A DNA stretch of 64,000 nucleotides from Sphingobacterium sp. SYP-B4668 (GTDB taxonomy: Bacteria; Bacteroidota; Bacteroidia; Sphingobacteriales; Sphingobacteriaceae), in assembly GCF_027627455.1 (NCBI RefSeq), contig NZ_CP115483.1:2046001-2110000 (forward strand), in the 5' to 3' direction. Position numbers and translations under genes: made by a program. Positions 1 through 8,945 of the stretch are shown here, in pieces. Numbering within the stretch: position 1 is the stretch's first letter; each line of letters opens with the position of its first letter. Under the pieces are notes generated by a model. The model saw nothing but the letters and a program-made list of their open reading frames with translations, did not search any database and was not told where the DNA came from.

Positions 1-909
1 GGGTTGTTAGCACTGTTTTTATGTGCGTTAAGTAATTCCTCATGGGCGCAATTGGTAGCACCTGTTCCTGTAGCGCCTATTGCTAATAAAACAGGATTGG
101 GTTTGGGAACGTTAAATGACGGTGTAGGTACCGTAACTGACCAAGTAAATACCGTTTTATTTTATAAGGAAAGTGCTGGCGTTTCAGAGACTGGCCTAAC
201 CTTGCAAGCAAGTTTGACAGATGCTAGTGCATTAACTTTCACTAGCTATAAATGGTATAAGATGAGTTATGACGGTACCACAGAAACACCTACAGAGGTC
301 ACTGGTCAGACTACTCGTGATTTGGCGTTGACAGCTCTTCAACCGGGGTATTACAAGTATCGGGTATACGGTTTGGTTGAAGATGGAACTGTATTGTGTC
401 AATCTGAGGAATTTCAAGATATAGTATTCTTTGTACTCCGTCCCTTAGCTCCAACAGCCGGTGCTGCGTCTGGCAGTCTTCCAGGTTTTTGTATTGGAGA
501 TGCAACTCCAGCCCCTCTTGTTTTAGATGCCTCTGTGGCCTTTTCTGCCGTTCCGTATCAGGGAGGTAGTTATCCAAATCCAGCGGTAGGAGACTTTGAA
601 CTTACCTATAGGTGGTATGCAGTTAAAAAGGGTGATGCATCCGCTACTCAAATCAATCTGCCCACTAATACAGTGACAGATGATGGAGCAGCTAATACCT
701 TCACTTTATCAGATTATTCAGCGCTTTCAGATCCAGCAACATACCATTTTTATGTCGAGGTACAATATAGTGAAGCTATTAAGCAACGTGATAATAGACC
801 TCATGCGTTATGGACGGCTCAGGTCGGAGGAGCTACTACACCTTACGAGTTAATCGTATCTCCGAAACCAGGAAGACCATCAATCACTATCGAAGCTGTT
901 AACGACTAA
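1..909 (+). CDS. Secreted Ig-like/PKD-like protein, 5' end cut by window
   Basis: The reading frame is open from base 1, so the start codon lies outside the window. The visible N-terminus is a hydrophobic stretch ending in SSWAQ, which looks like most of a signal peptide with cleavage before Gln. The rest is Thr/Ser/Tyr-rich beta-type sequence with two segments of the pattern 'YKWYK' and 'YRWYAVKKG' that resemble bacterial Ig-like modules. No catalytic motif is visible. It ends 34 bases before a gene for a T9SS-sorted protein, so both are probably one surface or adhesin unit. The fold assignment is an inference from composition and spacing; the function is unknown. Confidence 0.7.
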   Translation, partial: GLLALFLCALSNSSWAQLVAPVPVAPIANKTGLGLGTLNDGVGTVTDQVNTVLFYKESAGVSETGLTLQASLTDASALTFTSYKWYKMSYDGTTETPTEVTGQTTRDLALTALQPGYYKYRVYGLVEDGTVLCQSEEFQDIVFFVLRPLAPTAGAASGSLPGFCIGDATPAPLVLDASVAFSAVPYQGGSYPNPAVGDFELTYRWYAVKKGDASATQINLPTNTVTDDGAANTFTLSDYSALSDPATYHFYVEVQYSEAIKQRDNRPHALWTAQVGGATTPYELIVSPKPGRPSITIEAVND

Positions 910-943
910 CAATAAACATTAACTAACTATTATACTCATCAAT

Positions 944-1888
944 ATGCGTTGTCTGTCCCGATACTTGGGGATTATCTTAGCTGTGCTGTTGTTCCTTTCT
1001 CAAGGAGCAATGGCGCAGCAGGGGCAGACTTTGCATATTGTTAAAGGTAAGAAGGTGACCTTGCGCGCCGATGCTACCCATGCTATTTCGTATATCTGGT
1101 TTCGAAATAATGAGCCAATCAACGGTCTGCATGACCAGCGTATCGTAGTCACCGAAGCAGGTGTATACACCGTTATTGCATTGGGTGATGGCTGTAATTC
1201 TGATCTGTCAGATCCCGTCGAAATCATTGTCGACCCCGATGGGGGTGAAGTTACTGTAGATCTAGAAATTCGCAATTTACCTGATGTTAATACAGCAGAG
1301 TTGGGCAATACATTCAACTACCAGCTCATGATTCTCAATAACGGGAAGATTGATGCGACCAATTTGGTTGTCACGTTTGATCTTCCTTCCGAATTAGAAT
1401 ATCTACAACCCACGGGAAGCTATATTGGCGAGTTAGTGTATAATGCCGAGCGCAGACAACTGATCTGGAAAATATCTACACTGCAAGCGAAAGATTCACG
1501 CGCATTGTGGATTTCTGTAAAAGGAATCATGGATGGTCAGGCCATCACAATGGCCAAAGTTACGGCCAAAGAATCGGAGCATGACTTGACGAACAATGAA
1601 GCCACTTCAGCAGTAGATATTGTATTCCTACATATCCCGAATGTCTTCACTCCTAATAATGACGATAGGAATGAGACCTTCTTTATAAAAGGACTGGAAC
1701 TCTTCACCAAGAGAAGCATCCACATCTATAATCGATTCGGAAATGAGGTGTTCCATGCTAAACACTATGAAAACGATTGGACCGCCGAGACGCTCCCACA
1801 GGGCACCTATTTCTATATTCTCGAGGTAGAGGGACCCGAGTACAAACCGCGTGTATTCAAAGGATACGTCACGGTAATCCGTAAGTAA
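944..1888 (+). CDS. Surface protein with DUF11-like module and T9SS type B sorting domain
   Basis: The protein has 314 residues. Residues 1-24 form a signal peptide ending AMA before Gln. Residues about 26-95 look like an Ig-like module (GVYTVIALGDGC). Residues about 100-205 match the DUF11 style (NAELGN...YQLMILNNGKIDATNLVV). The C-terminal 85 residues have the gliding-motility-associated/type B sorting signature: IPNVFTPNNDDRNE, IYNRFGNEVF, LPQGTYFYILEVEG and a final KGYVTVIRK. In this family the domain directs export through the type IX secretion system and attachment to the cell surface. It is probably co-transcribed with the truncated gene before it. The ligand is unknown. Confidence 0.88.
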   Translation: MRCLSRYLGIILAVLLFLSQGAMAQQGQTLHIVKGKKVTLRADATHAISYIWFRNNEPINGLHDQRIVVTEAGVYTVIALGDGCNSDLSDPVEIIVDPDGGEVTVDLEIRNLPDVNTAELGNTFNYQLMILNNGKIDATNLVVTFDLPSELEYLQPTGSYIGELVYNAERRQLIWKISTLQAKDSRALWISVKGIMDGQAITMAKVTAKESEHDLTNNEATSAVDIVFLHIPNVFTPNNDDRNETFFIKGLELFTKRSIHIYNRFGNEVFHAKHYENDWTAETLPQGTYFYILEVEGPEYKPRVFKGYVTVIRK

Positions 1889-2061
1889 AATAGCAGATAA
1901 TCAATGCGATTATCTATATTTCTATTCTTCAATTTGCTCTTCACATGCTAGCGCTGAGCGATTGCATCCTTCGCTTTGTAAAACCTTAAAACGAATCATA
2001 AACCAACCTAATTTTCTATACGCACAATATCTTACCTTTACGCTGTATAAAAAATGGAAAG

Positions 2062-2151
2062 ATGATAACCGTTGCCATTATAGAAGACGAGCGTGCGCTG
2101 GAGCTGATTGAACCTACAGATGGAAATCCCAAGATTCGAGCATTGATATAA
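2062..2151 (+). pseudogene. Remnant of a LytTR-type response regulator gene
   Basis: A 29-codon open frame starts MITVAIIEDERALELIE, which is the usual beginning of LytTR-family response regulators, with the acidic IEDE pocket. It then joins out of context to TDGNPKIRALI and stops. A complete regulator would have about 240 residues, so an in-frame deletion has removed nearly everything. A -7-like box (TACCTTTA, 2031-2038) sits upstream. No histidine kinase partner is present. The stretch 1889-2165 holds nothing else that I can recognise. Confidence 0.55.
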
Positions 2152-2165
2152 GCTATTACCTAAAC

Positions 2166-2894
2166 ATGATGTATATGATTGATAATCTTATGAAATACCT
2201 AATTGCGCTATTATTTATTACCTCTACGTTGAGCGGCCATGGACAGACGTTGACTGACTGTTCTAGCTGTTCAAAGCAGTTTCTCAAAGCCGATCATATA
2301 AAAGATTTGAGCATCGACGAAATCCGTTATTTGACCAATGACCTTTTCGCTCGAAAAGGTTATGCCTTTCAGGATGCAGATATCGATGCCTATTATGCTA
2401 GTAAGGAGTGGTATAAACCTGTAAATGCCAACTACACTATTGAATACAGCGCCATAGAAAATCAAAATATCAAACTGCTTCAAGATCGAACCAAAGTGCT
2501 CCAAGGCCAACGGAAGCTGTTGATCGCTGAATTGAAAAAATTCAAAGCCTTGGTTGAGGCAGGTAATCAGCAACAATTAAAAACACAGTTTAATTATAGT
2601 TTGGGACAAAAAGACGATTTTATCAAAAATGTGTTGGATGAGCTCTTTTTGGACGATATCCATTGGTTCAAGAAGGAAGGACTATCTAGTGTTACCAAAG
2701 ACAACGGCGATATGGTCAAAGTCTATGCTTTGAAAATAAATGACGATCGCATCGTCTTTGAGTTTGGTCTACAGGGAGGATCTAGTTTAGGTACCCTTTA
2801 TCCACGGGAGCAGGTCACGGAAGCCTCCTACATCTATATTTTTAGTTTTAAAAATCAAAAACTGAGATTTGAAGAGATAATCGTAGCAGGTTAG
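2166..2894 (+). CDS. YARHG-domain secreted protein
   Basis: The frame has 242 codons, but translation may begin at the ATG at 2190, which gives a clean signal peptide (MKYLIALLFITSTLSGHG). After the signal there is a Cys pair (DCSSCSK), then about residues 47-90 match the YARHG domain: LSIDEIRYLTNDLFARKGY and ASKEWYKP. YARHG is an extracellular module of unknown function, common in bacterial envelope proteins. The remainder (about 130 residues) shows no known motif. It is followed at 39 bases by a small membrane protein and then by another anchored protein, probably one operon. Confidence 0.75.
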   Translation: MMYMIDNLMKYLIALLFITSTLSGHGQTLTDCSSCSKQFLKADHIKDLSIDEIRYLTNDLFARKGYAFQDADIDAYYASKEWYKPVNANYTIEYSAIENQNIKLLQDRTKVLQGQRKLLIAELKKFKALVEAGNQQQLKTQFNYSLGQKDDFIKNVLDELFLDDIHWFKKEGLSSVTKDNGDMVKVYALKINDDRIVFEFGLQGGSSLGTLYPREQVTEASYIYIFSFKNQKLRFEEIIVAG

Positions 2895-2933
2895 CCCATC
2901 AATTACCCAAGTTAGTTTATCAAAGAATAGGAT

Positions 2934-3227
2934 ATGATGAAATTTTTGAAAAAGAAAGCAACGATTTTTTTAATTCTCGGCATTCTGTCGATGTTGGCAG
3001 GTGTTGTTTGGGCAATCGTATTGGCTAGTGGGGCTTCCGCACCTGACAAACTAGCTGCTGTGTATATTGGATTTGCTTTGGTGCCAGTTTTGCTTGTGAT
3101 TATTGTCGATCGAATTTGCGTTTGGAAATTTGGATCGACAAAAGTCAACAAGGTCCAGCTTTACCTCGTCGGCATTTTTATGGCACTGTTTATCATTAAA
3201 CTGCTCGCCATTACCTTTACAATTTAA
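2934..3227 (+). CDS. Small three-helix membrane protein
   Basis: A 97-residue protein (start could be the second ATG, 2937) with three hydrophobic stretches: about residues 10-32, 42-62 and 75-95. Charges are positive at the N-terminus (MMKFLKKK) and in the second loop. I do not recognise the family. It lies between the YARHG protein and an anchored protein, with 19 bases to the latter, so co-expression is likely. No conserved catalytic or binding residues can be named. Confidence 0.65.
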   Translation: MMKFLKKKATIFLILGILSMLAGVVWAIVLASGASAPDKLAAVYIGFALVPVLLVIIVDRICVWKFGSTKVNKVQLYLVGIFMALFIIKLLAITFTI

Positions 3228-3246
3228 CCTAATTATACCTATTCTA

Positions 3247-3918
3247 ATGAAGAGAAAGTCCACCATTCTTTTAATCATCGTCCTCGCAATCGGCATATTA
3301 TTGCTCATCAGTAATTTTATCCAAGTGTCTCATCATGAAACCTTGTTTTACAAATTGCAGCAATACGTCACCTATTCCAAGACGGACTGGGAGAATTATG
3401 AACACAATAAGCAAATGCTTGCCAACAACACAAGTGATGACAATGTTGGAGTCAATGTGACCGAAGTCGAATCTCCTATCGATAATTATCCAGTGGATAC
3501 CAATCGAGTAGCCCCCGAAGTGAAAGCACGTGAGTTAGCCAAGATAAAAAAGGCTAAGTTTGAAAGTCTTGTTGTAGCCAAGGGAAGGCCCGATCATGAA
3601 GACGCCCAAGCGGCATTGATCAGATCCACACAGGGACGATTGACGGATGTTATCATCCAACAGAAAATCAATATCAAGGTGGGGACATGTTATGAAAACC
3701 CAAATCGCGAGGGTAATTTCAATTGTGTAAGCTGTATGATTTTACTTTACAATAGAGACAAGAAAGATTGGCAGGAAGCACCGGACGGCGAAAATTTTCT
3801 TCAAACTGCTTATGATTTCTATCAACCATCGGAGGGAGCTCCTTGGGAAGCCAAGGACTTGTCTATTCCAATTCCTTTTGACTATGACCTGTATCGCCAG
3901 TTTGAAGCAAAAGAATAA
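3247..3918 (+). CDS. Membrane-anchored hypothetical protein
   Basis: The frame is open further upstream but would overlap the previous gene; the ATG at 3247 (MKRKSTILLIIVLAIGILL) opens with a classic signal anchor, so I use it (223 residues). After one transmembrane helix there is an extracytoplasmic domain with a CxxC (NFNCVSCMILL), a preceding Cys (GTCYENPNRE) and an acidic C-terminus. Those three cysteines could form a disulfide or bind a metal. It is the third gene of the cluster beginning with the YARHG protein. No family was recognised. Confidence 0.65.
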   Translation: MKRKSTILLIIVLAIGILLLISNFIQVSHHETLFYKLQQYVTYSKTDWENYEHNKQMLANNTSDDNVGVNVTEVESPIDNYPVDTNRVAPEVKARELAKIKKAKFESLVVAKGRPDHEDAQAALIRSTQGRLTDVIIQQKINIKVGTCYENPNREGNFNCVSCMILLYNRDKKDWQEAPDGENFLQTAYDFYQPSEGAPWEAKDLSIPIPFDYDLYRQFEAKE

Positions 3919-3995
3919 ATCATTCGACTGTTAACATGCCCACAGAATAACCGAGTGCATCAAGTTTACTAGGATTTTCCTTGTTTTATCTCGAA

Positions 3996-4101
3996 AATAT
4001 AGCATACCTCTTTATCGTAATGATGTGCTAAAGGACGGTCTGTATCTGGATTATAGTCATTTCAGCCATGTTTGGCGCTATCGGATCCGTAATAGCAGCT
4101 A
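3996..4101 (+). pseudogene. Possible coding remnant in a 380-base gap
   Basis: Between the previous stop and the next start (3919-4300) no intact gene is visible. Reading from about 3996, the frame IPLYRNDVLKDGLYLDYSHF and on to a stop near 4101 has protein-like composition (DGLYL, W-R-Y-R-I-R), but it lacks a start and a recognisable family. It may be the end of a deleted gene. The rest of the gap holds only the promoter-like box at 4266. Confidence 0.2.
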
Positions 4102-4265
4102 ATGGAGTATTACGTAACCAAAATCGATTTTTATAACGGGAGCTTTGTCAAAGTATCGAAGCTGTAGTACAGCTTCCTTTCCCTCACTCTTTGCCATATC
4201 TGCTTTTCGACTAATTTTATAACATTTTGGCTTAATCCTATAAGGAAATACATTCGATAGCCCAC

Positions 4266-4273
4266 TACCTTTG
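4266..4273 (+). promoter_or_regulatory. Bacteroidota -7 promoter box
   Basis: TACCTTTG is a perfect match to the Bacteroidota -7 consensus TAnnTTTG. It lies about 28 bases before the ATG at 4301 and overlaps the earlier possible start at 4271, which argues for the later start. No convincing -33 TTTG lies at the usual distance. Confidence 0.45.
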
Positions 4274-4300
4274 TGTAGTAACCCTAAATCAAAGGTAAAC

Positions 4301-5116
4301 ATGATGAATGAGCTTTCTTATTTTGGTAGTGATGGAACTCCTCTTTTTGCTTTGGCATTAACTTGTAAATTGGAAACTCCCAAATCAACGATTATTTTTT
4401 TACACGGTGGTGGACCGGATCACAAAAGCATGCTTCCACTTGGTGAAAAGTTTACGGATGCATATAACGTCATTCTACCTGACCTTCGCGGATACGGACG
4501 CTCGGTATGCCGGAATAGAAGTCGATATACTTGGAGCCAGTATAGTGATGATTTAATGGTGTTGATTGCCCTTGTAAACGCTCCAAGTGTCATCGTAGTT
4601 GCTGCTGGTATCGGGACAACAATCAGCCTGAAGACCATTCTAAAATATCCGCATAGTATCCAAAGTCTAGTATTGATCAGCATCGAGGATATGGAAGATG
4701 ATGTACAAAAGGAATTGGAAATTAAACTTTTGGAGTCATTTGCTTCACGGGTAGAATCTGATGGAATCGAAGCTGCTTGGAAACCATTGCTTGATAGTCT
4801 ATCTCCAGTCATTGGACATATGGTCCAAGATGCGATACATCGGTCTGATGCGCAAAGTATCGCTGCTGCAGCCGCAATTGTATACGACCGCTCATTCCAG
4901 AATATTCAAGAGTTGAAAGATATAGCTATCCCGGTATTGGTTATCCCGGGTTCTGACTATAGACATCCTAGGGCGCTATCTGAAAGCATCTCCAAATTGC
5001 TGGTTAAAGGTCATCTTGCACCAGTTTCACTCTCTGATAGCATTCGAACTACACAGGATTTCTCAAATATGTTATTTAGTCCCATAAAAGATTTTGTAGA
5101 CCAACTGGAAATCTAA
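4301..5116 (+). CDS. Alpha/beta-hydrolase-fold protein lacking the catalytic serine
   Basis: 271 residues from the ATG at 4301. The fold is clear: IIFLHGGGPDH (oxyanion strand/HG motif), NVILPDLRGYGRS, and a late IAIPVLVIPGSDYRHP that carries the usual acid position. The nucleophile elbow, normally G-x-S-x-G after a 'VVGHS' type strand, reads VVAAGIGTTIS, so Gly stands where Ser is expected. No histidine is seen in the last 35 residues where the catalytic His normally lies (SDSIRTTQDFSNML). The protein is therefore probably a binding or pseudo-enzyme member, or uses other residues. It stands alone, with its own -7 box. Confidence 0.75.
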   Translation: MMNELSYFGSDGTPLFALALTCKLETPKSTIIFLHGGGPDHKSMLPLGEKFTDAYNVILPDLRGYGRSVCRNRSRYTWSQYSDDLMVLIALVNAPSVIVVAAGIGTTISLKTILKYPHSIQSLVLISIEDMEDDVQKELEIKLLESFASRVESDGIEAAWKPLLDSLSPVIGHMVQDAIHRSDAQSIAAAAAIVYDRSFQNIQELKDIAIPVLVIPGSDYRHPRALSESISKLLVKGHLAPVSLSDSIRTTQDFSNMLFSPIKDFVDQLEI

Positions 5117-5274
5117 ATCCAAAAACCCTCGTCAAAAAAGAATATATTAGCATACTAACTGGAACACTAACCGATCTCGTTGGTTACAAGTTGTATGCAG
5201 GTCAGGTGAGTTTCTTGTCAGCGGATATTTTATACGCTATCATTTCTAATCGTATTGCTGTAGCGTGTGGACAG

Positions 5275-6417
5275 TTAGTATACCTCACTCAAAGCGGCAA
5301 ACACATCCCACCAGTCAGCTTTCCCGTTACCAGCTCCCAGTCGTACGATAATCAGGTCCTTTGATGGATCTACATAGATATATTGGCCCAAGATACCTTG
5401 AGCTAAGAATGTTCCTTTTGACGGTATCCACCATTGGTACTGATAGTAGGATGCACTACCTGGACTATCACTAGGGGTGGTAGATTGCTCCACCCAAGAA
5501 TGGGAAACGATCTGTTTCCCGTTCCAATTACCACCATTGAGATATAGTCTGCCGATTTTGGCATAATCTCGAGCGGTGGCATTGATACAGCAAAATGTTT
5601 TTTCCAAACCATTCTTTTTACGGTCTAAGCTCCAACTCGCATCGTGCTCCATTTGTAAAGGAATCCAAAGCTTTTCTTCTAAATAGCTGCTGATGGTTTT
5701 TGTCTGGAGCGCACGTTCCAGTATGAGTCCCAATAACTGGGTGCTGCCGCTCACGTACTCAAACTTTTCTCCAGGTGCTCTTTTGAGTTTTAGCTTCTTG
5801 ATGGCCTTACGAAGATTGGTGCCGTAATAGAAAGTTGCTACATGGCCAAAGGGGTTGTAATAGCCTTCGTTAAAGTCTAGGCCAGAGGTCATCTGCAGTA
5901 GATGTTCGATGGTCACCTTATCAAAGCCATTTGGCAGTAGTTCAGGGATATAATTGGTAATAGGTTCGTCGACAGACTTAATCAGCTTGTCATCCAACGC
6001 ACAGCCGATAAGGATGGAGGTGATGGACTTTGCCACTGAAAATGAAGGTACGATAGAAGCTGAATCGTAGTCATTCCAATATTTTTCGTACTGGATACGG
6101 TCATTCTTAATAATCAAAAAAGCGACGGTTTTGTTGTCTTTCAAATAAGCCTCAAAGGGTACCTGTTGGCCATTGATGGGTAAATATGCAGGTGCCTTTC
6201 CGATCGTGTCGCTTACAAATGAAAAAATCTCATCGCCGTTGTGTACAGGACGAGAAGGGAATTTTTTATGATCGTTTATATCGGCAAAATTGTACACGAC
6301 AAAGCGGACGACCTTGCAAGCGTCGAAGGTAAAGCAAACCAATAATAGGAGAATCACAAGTGATACCCTCGTGAGGTGATAGGTCAACCAGATTTGCTTT
6401 AGTTTGCTCATTATCAA
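5275..6417 (-). CDS. Serine hydrolase of the beta-lactamase/class C family
   Basis: 380 residues. The N-terminus has a hydrophobic helix ending LLVCFTFDAC, so it may be a lipoprotein acylated at Cys34 (or start at the second Met, 6411). The active-site motif SxxK is S127-V-A-K130 in PSFSVAKSITSILIG. The second motif YxS is Y221-V-S in EYVSGSTQLLG. LLQMTSGL, just after motif one, is typical of class C beta-lactamase-like esterases and D-peptidases. Length agrees with the family. It is monocistronic, facing the alpha/beta-hydrolase gene. The substrate cannot be read from sequence; a peptidoglycan peptide, peptide or ester are the usual ones. Confidence 0.88.
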   Translation of the reverse strand: MIMSKLKQIWLTYHLTRVSLVILLLLVCFTFDACKVVRFVVYNFADINDHKKFPSRPVHNGDEIFSFVSDTIGKAPAYLPINGQQVPFEAYLKDNKTVAFLIIKNDRIQYEKYWNDYDSASIVPSFSVAKSITSILIGCALDDKLIKSVDEPITNYIPELLPNGFDKVTIEHLLQMTSGLDFNEGYYNPFGHVATFYYGTNLRKAIKKLKLKRAPGEKFEYVSGSTQLLGLILERALQTKTISSYLEEKLWIPLQMEHDASWSLDRKKNGLEKTFCCINATARDYAKIGRLYLNGGNWNGKQIVSHSWVEQSTTPSDSPGSASYYQYQWWIPSKGTFLAQGILGQYIYVDPSKDLIIVRLGAGNGKADWWDVFAALSEVY

Positions 6418-6560
6418 AGTGATTTTTAAGGATGTAGTTATCCGAAAGGTACAAAAAAATTAGTAGATCGGTATGGTGTTGCTGGAAAACGAACGATATC
6501 ATACAGTGCTGTTGTATCTACGGATAATTTTATGAAATTAACATGTCACCGAAGGATTAA

Positions 6561-6839
6561 TCAACAGATTACACAGAGATTTCTAAACATCAGTATCATA
6601 ACAATAAAAATAATCAGGAAGATGCCTGCCGAAGCCAAACCTATCCCTGCTAATTGATTTTTCTTGATAATGAGGCTGTAAGCTCCCAATAATAAAGCTA
6701 TTATAAAGAAAAGCAGATAAAATAGAATGGACATATCCATCCAAGATACCGGACCGAATACAATTGACAAAAAGGATATTAACCCCATTGATGAGCTTAT
6801 CAGCGAACCTATTGCGGAGGGATAATAATCTTTTTTCAT
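6561..6839 (-). CDS. Small membrane protein, three helices
   Basis: The longer frame begins at 6872, but MKKDYYPSAIGSLISSS at 6839 is the more natural start and gives 92 residues. There are three hydrophobic segments separated by short loops, with a basic IIKKNQLAG loop between helices two and three and an unusual Cys-containing C-terminus (RNLCVIC). No family is recognised. It is divergent from the sigma-factor gene at 7123 with a roughly 280-base gap that should hold both promoters. Confidence 0.6.
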   Translation of the reverse strand: MKKDYYPSAIGSLISSSMGLISFLSIVFGPVSWMDMSILFYLLFFIIALLLGAYSLIIKKNQLAGIGLASAGIFLIIFIVMILMFRNLCVIC

Positions 6840-7035
6840 GGGTAATTTAGAATTATTGTTATTGACAGGCAAAGAAACGAAATTTTTATATGGATATATA
6901 TCCCTGAAAACCAGTATTCTTGCGTCAAGTATAGTGTTGCCATCTCTCGGCTGTTTTTTTTCGACTGCTTATGGGGCAATAATCAACTGCCTGACTAGGC
7001 AAAAGGTGTGTTTCGAATTATAAAATTTTATTCTG

Positions 7036-7043
7036 TACTTTTG
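7036..7043 (+). promoter_or_regulatory. -7 box ahead of the ECF sigma gene
   Basis: TACTTTTG matches the Bacteroidota -7 consensus TAnnTTTG. A weak -33 candidate (TTTC, 7011-7014) sits 21 bases upstream. The distance to the GTG start at 7123 is 79 bases. Confidence 0.4.
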
Positions 7044-7122
7044 ATGCCGAAAACCATACATTAAAGATAACTTAACCTAGATATAATATAAGCTTTATTC
7101 TAGGCCACCTAAATTTGCCGAC

Positions 7123-7689
7123 GTGAATCCAATTGATTTAAACTATGAGTTTGATGCGGAAGCTGCTCTGCTCGGCGAGTTAGCGTCTGGTAGCCACGAA
7201 GCATTTGAAAAACTTTATCGGCTACACTGGGTATTTGTCTACAATGAAGCTTACAAACGGCTAAAGGACCAAAATGATGCGGAGAATATTACACAGGATA
7301 TTTTTACGACAATTTGGGAAAATAGGGAAAACACGACGATTCACAATTTAAAACCTTACCTATTCGTCCTGACAAAAAATAAAACGCTAAACTTCATCCT
7401 GAAGAATAAGCCTACCCTAATAACGGACTACGAAGAGGATTTGCACGACGATTCTTCACCATTAAAAGACTTGCTTACAAAGGAAGCCTACAACAACCTT
7501 AATAAAAAGATTCTTTCGTTGCCTCCTCAGCAGCGTACAGCTTTTGCAATGCGCTATCAGGAGAATAGATCGACTGATGAGATTGCGCAGGAGATGGGGA
7601 TATCAGTCAAAACTGTTCGGAATCATTTAGGAAGGGCTATTTCCGCAATTCGTGATATCCTGCAATTTTTAATCCTGCTTTTTTTCTGA
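7123..7689 (+). CDS. ECF-type RNA polymerase sigma factor (SusC/FecR-linked)
   Basis: 188 residues from a GTG start; there is no earlier in-frame ATG and the length fits the family. Region 2 covers about residues 27-95 (FEKLYRLHWVFVYNEAYKRL, DAENITQDIFTTIWEN); region 4 covers about 130-178 (LPPQQRTAFAMRY, STDEIAQEMGISVKTVRNHL). It is followed by a FecR anti-sigma gene and a SusC gene that carries an STN signalling domain, the standard trans-envelope cell-surface signalling arrangement. It should direct RNA polymerase to the locus 8946-16272 when the SusC ligand is present. Confidence 0.92.
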   Translation: MNPIDLNYEFDAEAALLGELASGSHEAFEKLYRLHWVFVYNEAYKRLKDQNDAENITQDIFTTIWENRENTTIHNLKPYLFVLTKNKTLNFILKNKPTLITDYEEDLHDDSSPLKDLLTKEAYNNLNKKILSLPPQQRTAFAMRYQENRSTDEIAQEMGISVKTVRNHLGRAISAIRDILQFLILLFF

Positions 7690-7814
7690 TAAGGCAGCTC
7701 TTCTATTGTAATCTTGGACGTTCCATGTTCTGAGAGGTACCAAAAAATTATTTATTTTTTTTAGGAATGTGACTGGGCTTTTGCATTTTTCATCTGTCTT
7801 TAGAATAACAACAG

Positions 7815-8909
7815 ATGATGAAGAGAAACAACACATTAAAAGAAATAGTACAAAAATACCTTTTAGGTAAAGCCAGCCTGGAAGAGGAAGCACGTGTAGA
7901 TCGCTTCTATCAGGAATTGGAATCCGAAAAGGATATCACTAAGGAGCAATCTTCGCTAGAGCTCCAAGAAATCGAGTCCCGTATCTTCGACAATATCAAG
8001 GGGCAGCGACATGTTAGGTCATTGCGCAGATCGCGTGTAGCCTATTGGCGTTGGGCAGCAGCGGTACTCCTTCCTTTATTTTTGACAGGTGGGTATTATT
8101 GGAGACTGAGCGATTCCCCACAAATCGACCTGCATAATGTTGCCCCTGGGAAGATGAGTGCTAACTTAATCATGGAAAGTGGAGAGGTATATTCGCTAGC
8201 TTCCCTTGCTGACCTTGAACAATTGGAGGATAAGGGGATATATCGGGAAGATAGCGGACTCGAAACAGCTATGCACGAAATTGTGACACCAAGAGGCGGA
8301 TATTATCAATTGCAATTGCCTGATGGTACCTCCGTGTGGCTCAATGCCGCAAGTTCGATTCGATTTCCGGCTCATTTCGAGAACGATAAAAGAGAAGTGT
8401 TCCTATCGGGTGAGGCCTATTTTGACGTGACACACAATGAACAAGCTCCTTTTATCGTCCATACAGGCCTACAGTCGACCAAAGTGCTAGGAACCAAATT
8501 CAACATTACATCTTACCCCGGCCAACACAGTGATGTGGTGACGCTAATAGAGGGTTCGGTGGAAGCATCGTCCAAGCATAACGAAAAAGTACGTATGACG
8601 CCTGGTCACCAAGCCCATATTGGACAGCATATTCATTATATCGCGCTAGACAATGCTGTTGACGTGGCCGCTTGGCGCAAAGGCGAATTCTATTTCGATA
8701 ATACACCTATGCGAGAGGTCATGACCATGATAGGACGATGGTACAATATAGAGGTCAATCTTGAAAATCTACCGAGCAATAAACTGAATGGATTGATTAA
8801 TAGAAATGTACCGTTGAACCAATTGCTGGATCTGATCGAGACGACATCGAACGTGAAGATAATAACTCGTGATGGTAAACTTTCTGTAGATATAAATCAA
8901 GATAAATAA
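7815..8909 (+). CDS. FecR-family anti-sigma factor
   Basis: 364 residues. The N-terminal 70 residues are the cytoplasmic sigma-binding helices (IVQKYLLGKASLEEEARVDRF). A single transmembrane helix lies at about 76-93 (WRWAAAVLLPLFLTG). The periplasmic FecR domain spans about 155-255 (VTPRGGYYQLQLPDGTSVWL, GEAYFDVTHNEQAPFIVHT, KVLGTKFNI). The C-terminal DUF4974 region, about 290-360, has MREVMTMIGRWYNIEV. The C-terminal domain is expected to contact the STN domain of the SusC encoded next. Start could be the second ATG, 7818. It lies 125 bases after the sigma gene. Confidence 0.93.
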   Translation: MMKRNNTLKEIVQKYLLGKASLEEEARVDRFYQELESEKDITKEQSSLELQEIESRIFDNIKGQRHVRSLRRSRVAYWRWAAAVLLPLFLTGGYYWRLSDSPQIDLHNVAPGKMSANLIMESGEVYSLASLADLEQLEDKGIYREDSGLETAMHEIVTPRGGYYQLQLPDGTSVWLNAASSIRFPAHFENDKREVFLSGEAYFDVTHNEQAPFIVHTGLQSTKVLGTKFNITSYPGQHSDVVTLIEGSVEASSKHNEKVRMTPGHQAHIGQHIHYIALDNAVDVAAWRKGEFYFDNTPMREVMTMIGRWYNIEVNLENLPSNKLNGLINRNVPLNQLLDLIETTSNVKIITRDGKLSVDINQDK

Positions 8910-8945
8910 TATGCGATTGAACAACCTAATTAAACAATCTAATTC

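Noticed and set aside
3103..3246. N-terminal extension of the anchored protein at 3247
   Set aside because: It overlaps the previous membrane-protein gene and precedes a perfect signal anchor.
4099..4302. 67-codon minus-strand frame
   Set aside because: No family, overlaps the start and promoter of the hydrolase-fold gene.
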